From DASPKM01 sp963817075 (GTDB taxonomy: Bacteria > Bacteroidota > Bacteroidia > Chitinophagales > Chitinophagaceae), in assembly GCA_963817075.1 (NCBI GenBank), contig CAWFMT010000003.1:1054001-1118000 (forward strand): 64,000 nt of DNA, given 5' to 3'. Position numbers and translations under genes: made by a program. Within the stretch, counting starts at the first letter, position 1; each line of letters starts with the position of its first letter. The notes beneath the pieces were generated by a model. That model was not told where the DNA came from. It saw only the letters and a program-made list of their open reading frames with translations, and made no database searches. Below, in pieces: positions 8,631 to 17,337 of this stretch.

Positions 8631-11562
8631 TTAATTGCGTTGGTGACCTCCCCCATTCATCCTCATAGTAAATGATTTTCTCAATTTTCACATTGGAGGA
8701 ATTTTTCAGTTTCAGTAATGATTCATTATCCATTGGTTTAACCATGGTAGAAGAGGAAATGCTGGCATTGACAACATCGTCTAACAGGATGGCATATCTG
8801 CTGTCTCTTTTTTCGTAATTGAAAGAACAATTGGTTACGGTAAGTCCATCTACGTGCCGAGCCCAAATAGCGTAGCTAGGTTGGACCCGGAGGTTGGAAG
8901 CGTTATATTGGCCCACTCCCAATTCAGGCGGAACCCTGGTTGTATCTTCAAGAAGATTTCCACCCTTGACTAAGATATTTACATCATTGAACTCAACATT
9001 TTTTATATACCCAGTATGTTTGCCATTCGGTAGTTTGAAATCAAGACCACCTTCAACAAATTCAGTTGATGGAAGGCCATACCCGGCAATTATAGGTGTA
9101 GCTCTTCGTTGAGATCCATCATATGCTTTCCATCGGTTTCCGCTAAATGAACTTCCTGCATAAACTTCTGAAACATCAATCCCATTCAGAATGATGTTCT
9201 CAACGATCCCGATATTGATATTCTTAATAAGCAGCTCATTATGTTTCTCGCCATTATCAGAGAATGCATACTTTCCCACTTCGGCACCCAGCACCCTTCC
9301 ACGGTTAGAAATTGATATGAAAAATGGCGCAAAACTTCGGAACATTTTTGAACGTGAATGGAGAATACCCGTATGTCCACAATTTAGATGTATGTCTTTT
9401 ATATGACCTCCATCATTTGTTGAAATGGAAAAACCAGCCTTGTTTGCCCCGAGTACATAAATATTATCAACATGGATATCCATAATATCATCAGCAGTTT
9501 CAGATCCGATCTGAAAGAGATTACAATTCGTATCACCGATCACATTTCGCACCTTGTAATTTCTTGCTGGCCGCGTAAAACCTAAAGAACAATCTGAACC
9601 AGGCTTGACGATATCATCAGAGCTAACTTTAGAATAGATATTAGTTACAATAACATTATTGCATGCCATAAAATCATAAATGTCACGCACGTTAGAGGAA
9701 CTTTCCTTGCCGAAATACGTATTATGGACGTGAATGTTATCTGTGCCTGTAGCTAATAAAACGAAATGACCACCTCGGTCAATTTGTAGCATATTGCTAA
9801 CATCAGGATCCTTTGCCTTACCTGGCTTAATATAATACGGCTCATCTCTTGCTGAATCGTACCACAGATCTTCCTTGCGATATAATCCTCCAATTTCAAT
9901 ATTTGTGCAAAGCTTAAGACTGAACATTTTATCAGCCCGATTATCTGGAGTATTATTCATCACCCGGTCACCTGTAACAAGGTTTCCATCTCCTGTTATG
10001 CGACCATTTCCAATGATTTTGACATTGTCCAGCCGTTCACCAAAAAACATTGCATTTCTAAAATAGTGATGGCCAACATCCTGCTTTGTTAACCAGTTGT
10101 CAGGATTCTCATAAGGTCCGGTATCAGTTGGCGACAAGCCTGAGCGGTATTTTTTGTCACTGAACCATGTAGCTTCGGGCGCGTCTGCTCCTTTGATTGC
10201 TTTTATGACCGCATTCTTTTCTAAATACAGGTATACATTAGTTTTCAGATGCACGGTTCGAACAGAATAAGTCCCTTTGCTAAAGAGCAGTGTGCCCCCA
10301 CCAATGCTTTCCAGGAAGCTGATAGCCTTATTTATTCTATCCGTAGCATCCTCTTTTTCATTCCCCTCAACCCCAATCGTTTTCAGATCAAGTTTGCCTG
10401 AATAATATTGAACAGTATTTGATAGCCCCTTGTTTGGTCCTGTCTTTACCAGGATCCTGAAAGCGTATAACTTATTTGGTTGAAGTCCGGAAATATTCGC
10501 TCTGGCATTTACTAAATCAATTTTTTCATTAGAAGCCTTCCATGTTTTGCCTGTATCCAGTGATTGTAAAAGTTGTACATCAGAATTATTCCCTTTGCTC
10601 CAGGCAATGCTTGTGGTGGAATAACCATGCGCTAGCTCAGTATAGGTAAGATTTTTGTCAACGATTCTTTTAAGATCAGTAATGGTTGATTTTACCGTGA
10701 GGGTTACCAATTCGCTTCCTGTGCCAGCACTGGAAAGAATTTCGGGTTGGGAAGTAGTGTATACGGCTTTTATAAGATAGGATCCTACTCTGTTCAATTT
10801 TACGTTACTGATTACAATTTTGAGATCCGGTCCATTTGCAGGACGAAGATCCAGATGTGATAAATTCAAAACAGATCCTCCGTTTGATCCCCTGATAATA
10901 GTTACCTCACCAACTTTTGAATAGGAATACTTACTCCCTACTCTGCCGATGGATTGGGTGCTGAGGTCTTTCAATTTTACCTCACCTCTTCCAATGACAT
11001 TCACAGTTGTATTTTCAAGAGTTGCATTGATCCCAGGTGGCAGATATATTCTAACGCTTGCATCAGGGGTCCTTTGGCCAGCGGTAAAAAAAATTGAAAG
11101 ATCACAATTGGTATTTATTGTCATTTCTTCGCGATCTAACCATAATCGACCACTCACTGCCATTGACTTCAATATGATCGTATAGCTCTTGGTATTCTGA
11201 GTATTTTTTGTTGCAACAACCAGCCGGTCGCCTTCAGAAAAGTTGCCCGTTTGCTTCACAGTGCCATCAGCACCGGTTACAGTATATTTTTGAATTGACC
11301 CGTTTTTAGAACTAAGTTGACTTTGAATCTGTGATACATCCAGCCCTGTTGAAACAAGCCCCTCTCCTTCCGGAGTATCTACTGTAAAGGAGTAAGTGCT
11401 TCCGCTTAAAACAAAAATGGTATCATTAGAAATCCTGGCGATGTGGGTTGCATTCTTACTTATTTCAACAGTTCCATCTTGATCTGGATTTTTTCCTTTG
11501 CCAGCTAGAGTGCTTTGGAATATACAAACGATCGCAAAAATCGAACATGTCATTTTCAACAT
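8605..11562 (-). CDS. Secreted GH28-type (polygalacturonase-like) right-handed beta-helix enzyme
   Basis: Large protein of 985 residues. A signal peptide (1-20) is followed by about 290 residues of beta-sandwich-like sequence, a fibronectin-III-like segment (about 305-390, WKASNEKIDLV to ISGLQPNKLYAFRILVKTGP), then a pectin-lyase-fold beta-helix starting at IGVEGNEKEDATDRINKAI. The acid pair expected of GH28 is visible in KVSSDDIVKPGSDC. The GHG motif is replaced by IGSE, and HSRSKM may stand for the RIK motif. GH28 enzymes cleave galacturonan or rhamnogalacturonan; the exact substrate cannot be told. It lies downstream of an intact SusC/SusD pair on the same strand, past a terminator. The extreme C-terminus lies in a repeat, so its end may be altered. 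Start Met1 or Met4. Confidence 0.8.
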   Translation of the reverse strand: MLKMTCSIFAIVCIFQSTLAGKGKNPDQDGTVEISKNATHIARISNDTIFVLSGSTYSFTVDTPEGEGLVSTGLDVSQIQSQLSSKNGSIQKYTVTGADGTVKQTGNFSEGDRLVVATKNTQNTKSYTIILKSMAVSGRLWLDREEMTINTNCDLSIFFTAGQRTPDASVRIYLPPGINATLENTTVNVIGRGEVKLKDLSTQSIGRVGSKYSYSKVGEVTIIRGSNGGSVLNLSHLDLRPANGPDLKIVISNVKLNRVGSYLIKAVYTTSQPEILSSAGTGSELVTLTVKSTITDLKRIVDKNLTYTELAHGYSTTSIAWSKGNNSDVQLLQSLDTGKTWKASNEKIDLVNARANISGLQPNKLYAFRILVKTGPNKGLSNTVQYYSGKLDLKTIGVEGNEKEDATDRINKAISFLESIGGGTLLFSKGTYSVRTVHLKTNVYLYLEKNAVIKAIKGADAPEATWFSDKKYRSGLSPTDTGPYENPDNWLTKQDVGHHYFRNAMFFGERLDNVKIIGNGRITGDGNLVTGDRVMNNTPDNRADKMFSLKLCTNIEIGGLYRKEDLWYDSARDEPYYIKPGKAKDPDVSNMLQIDRGGHFVLLATGTDNIHVHNTYFGKESSSNVRDIYDFMACNNVIVTNIYSKVSSDDIVKPGSDCSLGFTRPARNYKVRNVIGDTNCNLFQIGSETADDIMDIHVDNIYVLGANKAGFSISTNDGGHIKDIHLNCGHTGILHSRSKMFRSFAPFFISISNRGRVLGAEVGKYAFSDNGEKHNELLIKNINIGIVENIILNGIDVSEVYAGSSFSGNRWKAYDGSQRRATPIIAGYGLPSTEFVEGGLDFKLPNGKHTGYIKNVEFNDVNILVKGGNLLEDTTRVPPELGVGQYNASNLRVQPSYAIWARHVDGLTVTNCSFNYEKRDSRYAILLDDVVNASISSSTMVKPMDNESLLKLKNSSNVKIEKIIYYEDEWGRSPTQLIRVLAPLR

Positions 11563-11694
11563 AAAAACCCAGGAGATTATGATTTGATTGACTGAAGATA
11601 GGAAGCTGGCTGTGCGAGAATATCAGCTTTTTTATCATATTACTAGCCTCAATCACCCGTAAGTATTCAATTATTGAAGCTCCTGGAAATAGAA

Positions 11695-11760
11695 CCTTGC
11701 GAAACTTCGCGTCCTGGCGTCCCTGCCTGACTGCGTCACGCAGGCAGGTTTGCAGTTAAG
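11695..11760. repeat. CCGCAAAGGCGC-related repeat with an inner hairpin
   Basis: CCTTGCGAAACTTCGCGTCC continues as TGGCGTCC, followed by an inner hairpin CCTGCCTG, loop, CAGGCAGG at 11722-11748. It lies in the 382-bp gap 11563-11944 between SusD and the GH28 gene. Apart from this repeat and the terminator at 11897-11921 I see only AT-rich sequence there. Confidence 0.6.
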
Positions 11761-11896
11761 TTTTAAATCTCAAAAAACAAAAAATAATAGCCAATTAATG
11801 AAAACGAAATTTCAAGAATCAATTAATGGATAATTGGTTCTTAGTATCCTATTATTTGGAATTTGTGATTTGGTTCTTGGTGCTTGCTTCAATTAG

Positions 11897-11921
11897 AAAG
11901 CCCCGCATTTCTGCGAGGCTT
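11897..11921 (-). terminator. Rho-independent terminator after the intact SusC/SusD pair
   Basis: On the minus strand AAGCCTCGCA, loop GAAA, TGCGGGGCTT followed by TCTAATTG forms a stable GC-rich stem with a short U-rich tail, 24 bp after the SusD stop. It would separate SusC/SusD transcription from the GH28 gene at least in part. Confidence 0.7.
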
Positions 11922-11944
11922 CCTGTTAAAAGATCAAGAGGATA

Positions 11945-13774
11945 TTACCAGCCCGGGTTCTGCGTAAGCGCAGGATTCACCGTTCTGTCTGGTTCCGGTA
12001 TTGGATAATAATATTTTTTCTCTTCCCATTTTCTTGGAATGGTTGCAAGCCAGATAATTTCACCTGAATTATCATTTGCCAATCTTTGAGCATTTGGCTG
12101 ACCACCTACGGTGGCTGCAACATCAATATAAGTAATCGTGGTTGGACGTGGCGGTGGAGGAAGTGTAGTTTTATAGAAGTACACATCAGGAACACCATCC
12201 TCATTCAGATCCATTGGAGTATTAAGTGCAGGCACATACATTCCATTCCAGGGCATCGTCATCAATTCTCCCCTCTTCCAGCGAATGATATCATAAAACC
12301 GGAAGCCCTCTATGGATAATTCTATGCCACGTTCACGTCTCACTTCAAGTATTGTAGGATCAGAGATCCCAGGGAAATATGTTGTTTGCAAATAAGGATC
12401 TACAACTGTGGGCTTTGCTGTTAATCCTCCCGTGATGCCTGCTCTCTTGCGAAGTGCTCCTACTGTCAATGCCCACTCTGCATCTGTCAGGGTTCCTAAT
12501 TCTGCCTTGGCTTCGGCAAAATTCAATAATACTTCAGCATATCGGAAAATTGAAACTGCATTATTATTAAGATCTCGAGTATCATAATAAGTATCATCCA
12601 GGCTCCATTTGATTGGATGATATCCAGTATATGAATATGAGAAGCTTGGTGGAGCAGCAACTAAAGTGGTTCCATTGATCCTCTTATAGGGTCCCATTCT
12701 GATTGTTTGTTCCAATCTCTTATCACGATTCTTCACTTCATCCTTAAACTCCATTGTCTGATAGCCGGGTGTACTGGTAAAAGGAGTTCCATCAATCTTC
12801 AAAAAAGTATTGATGAAGGAGCGAATGAAATTAAAACGCACTCCAGTTGTTGCACTTGTCATATACCAGTTAGCAGCGTGAAGAATTGCAAGTCCTGCAT
12901 CTTGATTCGCTGAGAGCATGATCTCTTCTGGGACTGGTGCAGGATTAGTAAATACTCTTCTGTAAGAAAGACTTGTGCCTGCTCCATCATACACTTTGTA
13001 ACCTGCTTTATCCATTACTTCTTTTGCAGCAGCAGCAGACAAGGTCAATAACGCATTTGCAGTTGCACCAAGATTAAGATTTGTGTGATACTTTCTAAAA
13101 GTACCCTCGAAGAGACAAACTCTTGATTTGAATGCAGCAGCTACCCATTTTGATATCAGGGTTCTGCTTGGATCATTTGTAGTTTTGATATTTGCATACG
13201 CAAAATCCAGGTCGGCAATAATGGAGTCCACAATTAGAGTACGTGTATCACGTGGTTTGTACAGATCAGGATCAGTCACATCGAGTGGTTTGCCAATCCA
13301 AGGAACTCCACCAAATCTTTTTAATTTTTCGAAGTAGAAGAATGCTCTGAAGAACCTGGCTACTCCCTGGTAATGTTGGCGAATATCATTAGGAACCCTG
13401 GCGTCTACGTTATTTACGATAAAATAGTTCAGGTTTCTCAACGATCCCCATCCCCAGTTCCAATCTGGACCTAGTGCCACCAGGGCATAAGCAGAAGCTG
13501 AAGTATTATCTACAACAGTTGGACTGTATCCTCCATCTCTAAGGAAGGCAGGAACGTCTCTCCTGGCTGCATAATCTGAAACATTATCGGCAGTGTGAAT
13601 ATTATTTGCGTTGGGCAATATGAGATAAAAGGAGTTGGCATATAATTCCAATCCTTTTTCACTGCTGAAAACAGCATCCTTCGATGTTGTCGCTTCCGGT
13701 AACTGCTCTAGCTGTTTCTTACAACCGATAAAGGTCAGCGCAAGAATCAAAAGCAGTAAATATTGTTGTTTCAT
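11945..13774 (-). CDS. SusD/RagB family nutrient-binding outer-membrane lipoprotein
   Basis: Full-length SusD homologue. The lipoprotein signal MKQQYLLLLILALTFIGCKK argues for the ATG at 13774; an in-frame ATG at 13786 would add four residues. The N-terminal SusD_3-type helical region includes GPDWNWGWGSLRNLNYFI and RFFRAFFYFEKLKRFGGVPW. The C-terminal RagB part includes FRYAEVLLNFAEAKAELG, VRRERGIELSIEGFRFYDII and the closing IPEPDRTVNPALTQNPGW. It starts 21 bp after its SusC and shares an operon with it. It sits on the cell surface and lids the SusC channel; the neighbouring GH28-type enzyme suggests a pectic glycan ligand, which is inference. Confidence 0.95.
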   Translation of the reverse strand: MKQQYLLLLILALTFIGCKKQLEQLPEATTSKDAVFSSEKGLELYANSFYLILPNANNIHTADNVSDYAARRDVPAFLRDGGYSPTVVDNTSASAYALVALGPDWNWGWGSLRNLNYFIVNNVDARVPNDIRQHYQGVARFFRAFFYFEKLKRFGGVPWIGKPLDVTDPDLYKPRDTRTLIVDSIIADLDFAYANIKTTNDPSRTLISKWVAAAFKSRVCLFEGTFRKYHTNLNLGATANALLTLSAAAAKEVMDKAGYKVYDGAGTSLSYRRVFTNPAPVPEEIMLSANQDAGLAILHAANWYMTSATTGVRFNFIRSFINTFLKIDGTPFTSTPGYQTMEFKDEVKNRDKRLEQTIRMGPYKRINGTTLVAAPPSFSYSYTGYHPIKWSLDDTYYDTRDLNNNAVSIFRYAEVLLNFAEAKAELGTLTDAEWALTVGALRKRAGITGGLTAKPTVVDPYLQTTYFPGISDPTILEVRRERGIELSIEGFRFYDIIRWKRGELMTMPWNGMYVPALNTPMDLNEDGVPDVYFYKTTLPPPPRPTTITYIDVAATVGGQPNAQRLANDNSGEIIWLATIPRKWEEKKYYYPIPEPDRTVNPALTQNPGW

Positions 13775-13795
13775 ATCAGAATTCATTTATTTAGA

Positions 13796-16700
13796 TTAGA
13801 ATGTTATTGATAGACCGAAGGTGATTCCTTTCATTATGGAATAGTTATAACCATCACCCGCGTTCGTAGTTGTAAATAGCTGGTCTGAAACAGTTGTATT
13901 TTCTACGTCGATGTCTCTTGTTAATTTATAGAGCGGTGACCAGGTCAACATGTTTTCAGCAGAACAATAGATTCTGGCGTTTGTTGAGCCGATCTTAGAT
14001 ACCCATTTCCTTGGAAGATTATAACCTACCTGCACATTTTTCAAACGGAGATAGCTTACTTTTTGAAGATATCTGGTTTGTGGAGGGATCAGGATACCCC
14101 CAGGCCTGTTAGCCAAACGTGATACAAACCTTGGCAAATAAGCATTTGGATTATCAGGAGTCCAATGGTTATCGAGATGCCATCTTGGAAGTTTGTTATA
14201 AGGCCTGTTGTACATACCCCAGAAAACTCCAGCTTCAGTACTTGGATACCAATCTTGTTTGCCAACACCCTGCAAGAAAGCGGAGAAGAAGAAATTACCA
14301 TAATCCACATTCAGGTTGATGCCATAAGTATAACGCGGAGAGCTGTTTCCAATAATTCTGCGGTCACCTGGATTTGCTACCGTGCTGTTACCTGGATTTA
14401 CAAATCCATCACCATTCAGATCTGCAAGTTTGATGTCTCCGGCAAAAGCTTTCCCAGATGAAGTAGAAAGGAACATCGTTTGATTAGCATGTTTTAATAC
14501 ATCCTCATCAGAAGTAAAGAATCCAAGAGTTTCATAACCCCAGATCTCACCAACGGTCATCCCTTCATAATAATCATTTAATCTCTTATCAGGGTTGTTG
14601 AATTTCTTGATTACAGCTTTATTATCTGCTATAGAAAACCTGATGTCATAGTTAAGTGACTTTGATGCTACCTGCAGGCGATCTCTCCAGGCTACTGTTA
14701 ATTCCCAACCTTTTGTTTGAAGATCAGCATAGTTGCCTCGGGGTGGAGTGGCACCGAATACTGCCGGCAAAGTAACACCAACTGTGAACATATCTTTTGT
14801 ATCACGCACATATGCATCAGCAACTATTGAAAGCCGATTTGAAAACAGGGACATATCTACTCCAAGATTTGTAGTTGTGGATGTTTCCCATGTAAGTCCA
14901 TCTGGTAAAACACTTGGCCTGCTGGTATATTGAGGCCTCAATCCATTTAGGATAAGCCCAATTTGTTGAATGTTGAATTGCTCGAGGTAAACATAGGATC
15001 CTATATTACCATTACCGAGAGAGCCATATGATCCACGAATTTTGAAATCATTGATCACGTTTTCCAAACCTTTCCAGAATGATTCTTTTGATACTCTCCA
15101 ACCTGCCGAAACAGAAGGAAAGAATCCGTAGCGTTGATCAGTAGGAAATTTTGATGAGCCATCATATCTCCCATTTACTTCAACAAGATATTTGTCTTTA
15201 AAGGAGTAATTCAATCTTGAGAATCCACCCATAATCGCCCATTCTTCCCATCCACCTGCAGTAACAATTGATGTACCCAGTGCAAGGTTAATATCATTTG
15301 CATTCTCAAAGATCAAACCATTCCTCTGTGCGCTCAAACCCTTGAAGGTTGATTGTTCATAATTGAAACCAGCAAGGACTTTGAAATAATGTACATCCTT
15401 AATATTGTCTTCAAATTCAGCATAGAGATTCGTAGCAACGTATTGAGTTCTTTGTCTCACTTCACGTAAATCATTTGTTGTGGTGCCCAGGTATGCAATT
15501 ACACCTGGTTTGGAACTATAAGGCAGGGGAACCTGTTTACGCTTTTCTTGATTTTCTGTTATCTGCAATGTAACATCCCCTTTAATTCTTAAACGATCTT
15601 GCAGGAAAGAAGCCGTTACCCCAGTTCTGTTCCTGAAAACGCCCTTTTCAAAATCATATCCATTCTTTCCATACCAGAGATCACCAACTGAATATGCTGC
15701 TGAAGCAGTAAGCGTTCCATCTGGATTGAACATTGGAGCCAGAGGATGTCCTTCATCAGCTATATTTCTAAAGATTCCGCTTCCTTCTCCTACATTAGAT
15801 GGATTGTGGTATTTAGTATTTGAATAATCACCATTATTCTCAAGTTTCAGCCAGTCGTAGATCTGTACCGAACCTTTACTCCGAAAATTCATCATGCTAT
15901 AATCATCAGAATTATACCTGAAGATCCCATCCTGTCCAAAATAACGACCTGTCAATAGGAAACTTGTTTTTTCGCCAGCACCGGAAATAGTAATGTTATG
16001 TTCCATCGAACTTGTATTTGGCTTATACAATTCTTTGTACCAATCAGTGCTTGCATAGTAGACATATTCTCCAGTTGTAGGATCCACTTCAACTACAGGT
16101 AGTCCTGGAATAGTTGATCTTCTTTCCAATTCTGCCAGATAGGCCGGAGAAAATTTAAGAGTCTTATTAACTGCCTGCGGATACGTAGTTTCCCAGGCTA
16201 CTGTTGATTCAGCAAACCTTTTCGCCCATATCAAACCGTTATTTTCGAAATCGGGTACCTCGGTGGGTTGTTTTATTGAATAGTTAGTTGTGTAGGTAAT
16301 ACTTGTTTTTCCTTTTGCCGGATTTTTGGTGGTTATCAGAACAACACCAAAGGCACCCCTCGCTCCATAAATGGCGGCAGATGCAGCATCTTTCAAGATT
16401 GAAATTGTAGCGATATCATTTGGGTTGATAACACTTGGATCGCCTTCTACCCCATCTATAAGAACCAATGCATTTCCTCCCTGTCCGATAGATGTAGCAC
16501 CGCGGATATTAAACCTGGGCGCCTGGTTAGGTTTACCGTCCTGCATCCTAATATTAAGATTTGGCAGTACCCCCTGTAAACCCTGGTTGAGATTAGTTAT
16601 TGAACGATTTTCAAGAGCTTCTGAAGTTACCTGGTCTACAGCACCGGTAAGATTTGCTTTCTTCTGGGTACCATAACCTACAACTACAACCTCCGCGCCC

Positions 16701-16999
16701 TGAATTCCTTCAGGCACCATCTCCACATTTATTTCTCTTTTTTCGCCGATCCTTTCCGTGATCGTGCGCATACTGATAAACGTGAAAACCAGCTCTTTGG
16801 CATTGGTGGGAACATTGATTGAAAATTTTCCCTGTACGTCGGTTGTTGTGAGATTCCTGGTTCCAGCAACCGAAACAGTAACTCCCTGAAGGGGTTCCTT
16901 GTCTGGTCCAACCACCCTTCCTGTTACAACAGTTTCCTGTGCAAGGAGGTTGGGTGCAATAAATAGAAGGAGCAGGAGCGAGTAGTAGTACTTTCTCAT
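13796..16999 (-). CDS. SusC/RagA family TonB-linked outer-membrane channel
   Basis: Intact 1067-residue SusC protein. Signal peptide (1-20), carboxypeptidase-regulatory-like domain (TVVTGRVVGPDKEPLQGVTV, about 24-100), the SusC signature VVVVGYGTQKKANLTGAV, plug domain (FNIRGATSIGQGGNALVLID and ILKDAASAAIYGARGAFGVV), then a 22-strand-type barrel ending GITFGLSITF. It imports oligosaccharides or other large ligands with TonB energy and works with the SusD directly downstream. No ECF sigma/anti-sigma pair or hybrid sensor is next to it in this window, so its regulation is not visible. Confidence 0.96.
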   Translation of the reverse strand: MRKYYYSLLLLLFIAPNLLAQETVVTGRVVGPDKEPLQGVTVSVAGTRNLTTTDVQGKFSINVPTNAKELVFTFISMRTITERIGEKREINVEMVPEGIQGAEVVVVGYGTQKKANLTGAVDQVTSEALENRSITNLNQGLQGVLPNLNIRMQDGKPNQAPRFNIRGATSIGQGGNALVLIDGVEGDPSVINPNDIATISILKDAASAAIYGARGAFGVVLITTKNPAKGKTSITYTTNYSIKQPTEVPDFENNGLIWAKRFAESTVAWETTYPQAVNKTLKFSPAYLAELERRSTIPGLPVVEVDPTTGEYVYYASTDWYKELYKPNTSSMEHNITISGAGEKTSFLLTGRYFGQDGIFRYNSDDYSMMNFRSKGSVQIYDWLKLENNGDYSNTKYHNPSNVGEGSGIFRNIADEGHPLAPMFNPDGTLTASAAYSVGDLWYGKNGYDFEKGVFRNRTGVTASFLQDRLRIKGDVTLQITENQEKRKQVPLPYSSKPGVIAYLGTTTNDLREVRQRTQYVATNLYAEFEDNIKDVHYFKVLAGFNYEQSTFKGLSAQRNGLIFENANDINLALGTSIVTAGGWEEWAIMGGFSRLNYSFKDKYLVEVNGRYDGSSKFPTDQRYGFFPSVSAGWRVSKESFWKGLENVINDFKIRGSYGSLGNGNIGSYVYLEQFNIQQIGLILNGLRPQYTSRPSVLPDGLTWETSTTTNLGVDMSLFSNRLSIVADAYVRDTKDMFTVGVTLPAVFGATPPRGNYADLQTKGWELTVAWRDRLQVASKSLNYDIRFSIADNKAVIKKFNNPDKRLNDYYEGMTVGEIWGYETLGFFTSDEDVLKHANQTMFLSTSSGKAFAGDIKLADLNGDGFVNPGNSTVANPGDRRIIGNSSPRYTYGINLNVDYGNFFFSAFLQGVGKQDWYPSTEAGVFWGMYNRPYNKLPRWHLDNHWTPDNPNAYLPRFVSRLANRPGGILIPPQTRYLQKVSYLRLKNVQVGYNLPRKWVSKIGSTNARIYCSAENMLTWSPLYKLTRDIDVENTTVSDQLFTTTNAGDGYNYSIMKGITFGLSITF

Positions 17000-17160
17000 T
17001 TCGCAGTGTTTTGGTCTTTAATGAAGTGAACTAAGCAGTATCGGGTGATTGCGGACCCCATTGGGTTCCGGCGAGATGAACGAGCCCGCGGTAGTATGAG
17101 GAGGAAAGAACGTCTCTCCTATGGCAACCAATCGATACCTTAAATTACTTAATGTTTGAA

Positions 17161-17202
17161 CCACTTATTAAGTTTTTATTAAGATATTATTAAGTTTTAT
17201 TT
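17161..17202. promoter_or_regulatory. AT-rich TTATTAAGTTTT direct repeats upstream of SusC
   Basis: TTATTAAGTTTTTATTAAG followed by ATATTATTAAGTTTTA gives three near-direct ATTAAG repeats about 165-200 bp upstream of the SusC start, in a gap (17000-17337) with no gene. They could be a promoter-upstream or regulator-binding region. No clear TAnnTTTG element was found here on the minus strand. Confidence 0.3.
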
Positions 17203-17277
17203 TTTTGTTCAGGTCTGAGGGAAAAGTCTTATTTCAGATCAAGCAAAAAATGTAAAATTAGAGGAAGGAAAAGAGAG

Positions 17278-17306
17278 AAAAAAACCCCGACTCAGGAAGC
17301 TCGGGG
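17278..17306 (-). terminator. Rho-independent terminator of the FtsX permease gene
   Basis: Minus strand: CCCCGA, loop, TCGGGG followed by a run of T (the A run at 17278-17284 on the plus strand). It begins about 30 bp after the permease stop codon. Confidence 0.8.
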
Positions 17307-17337
17307 AATTTTCATATTAATGGTTACTAAAGGTGCT

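Noticed and set aside
11465..11656. 63-residue minus-strand frame before the GH28 gene
   Set aside because: It overlaps the signal peptide region of the GH28-type enzyme in another frame and lacks protein-like composition.
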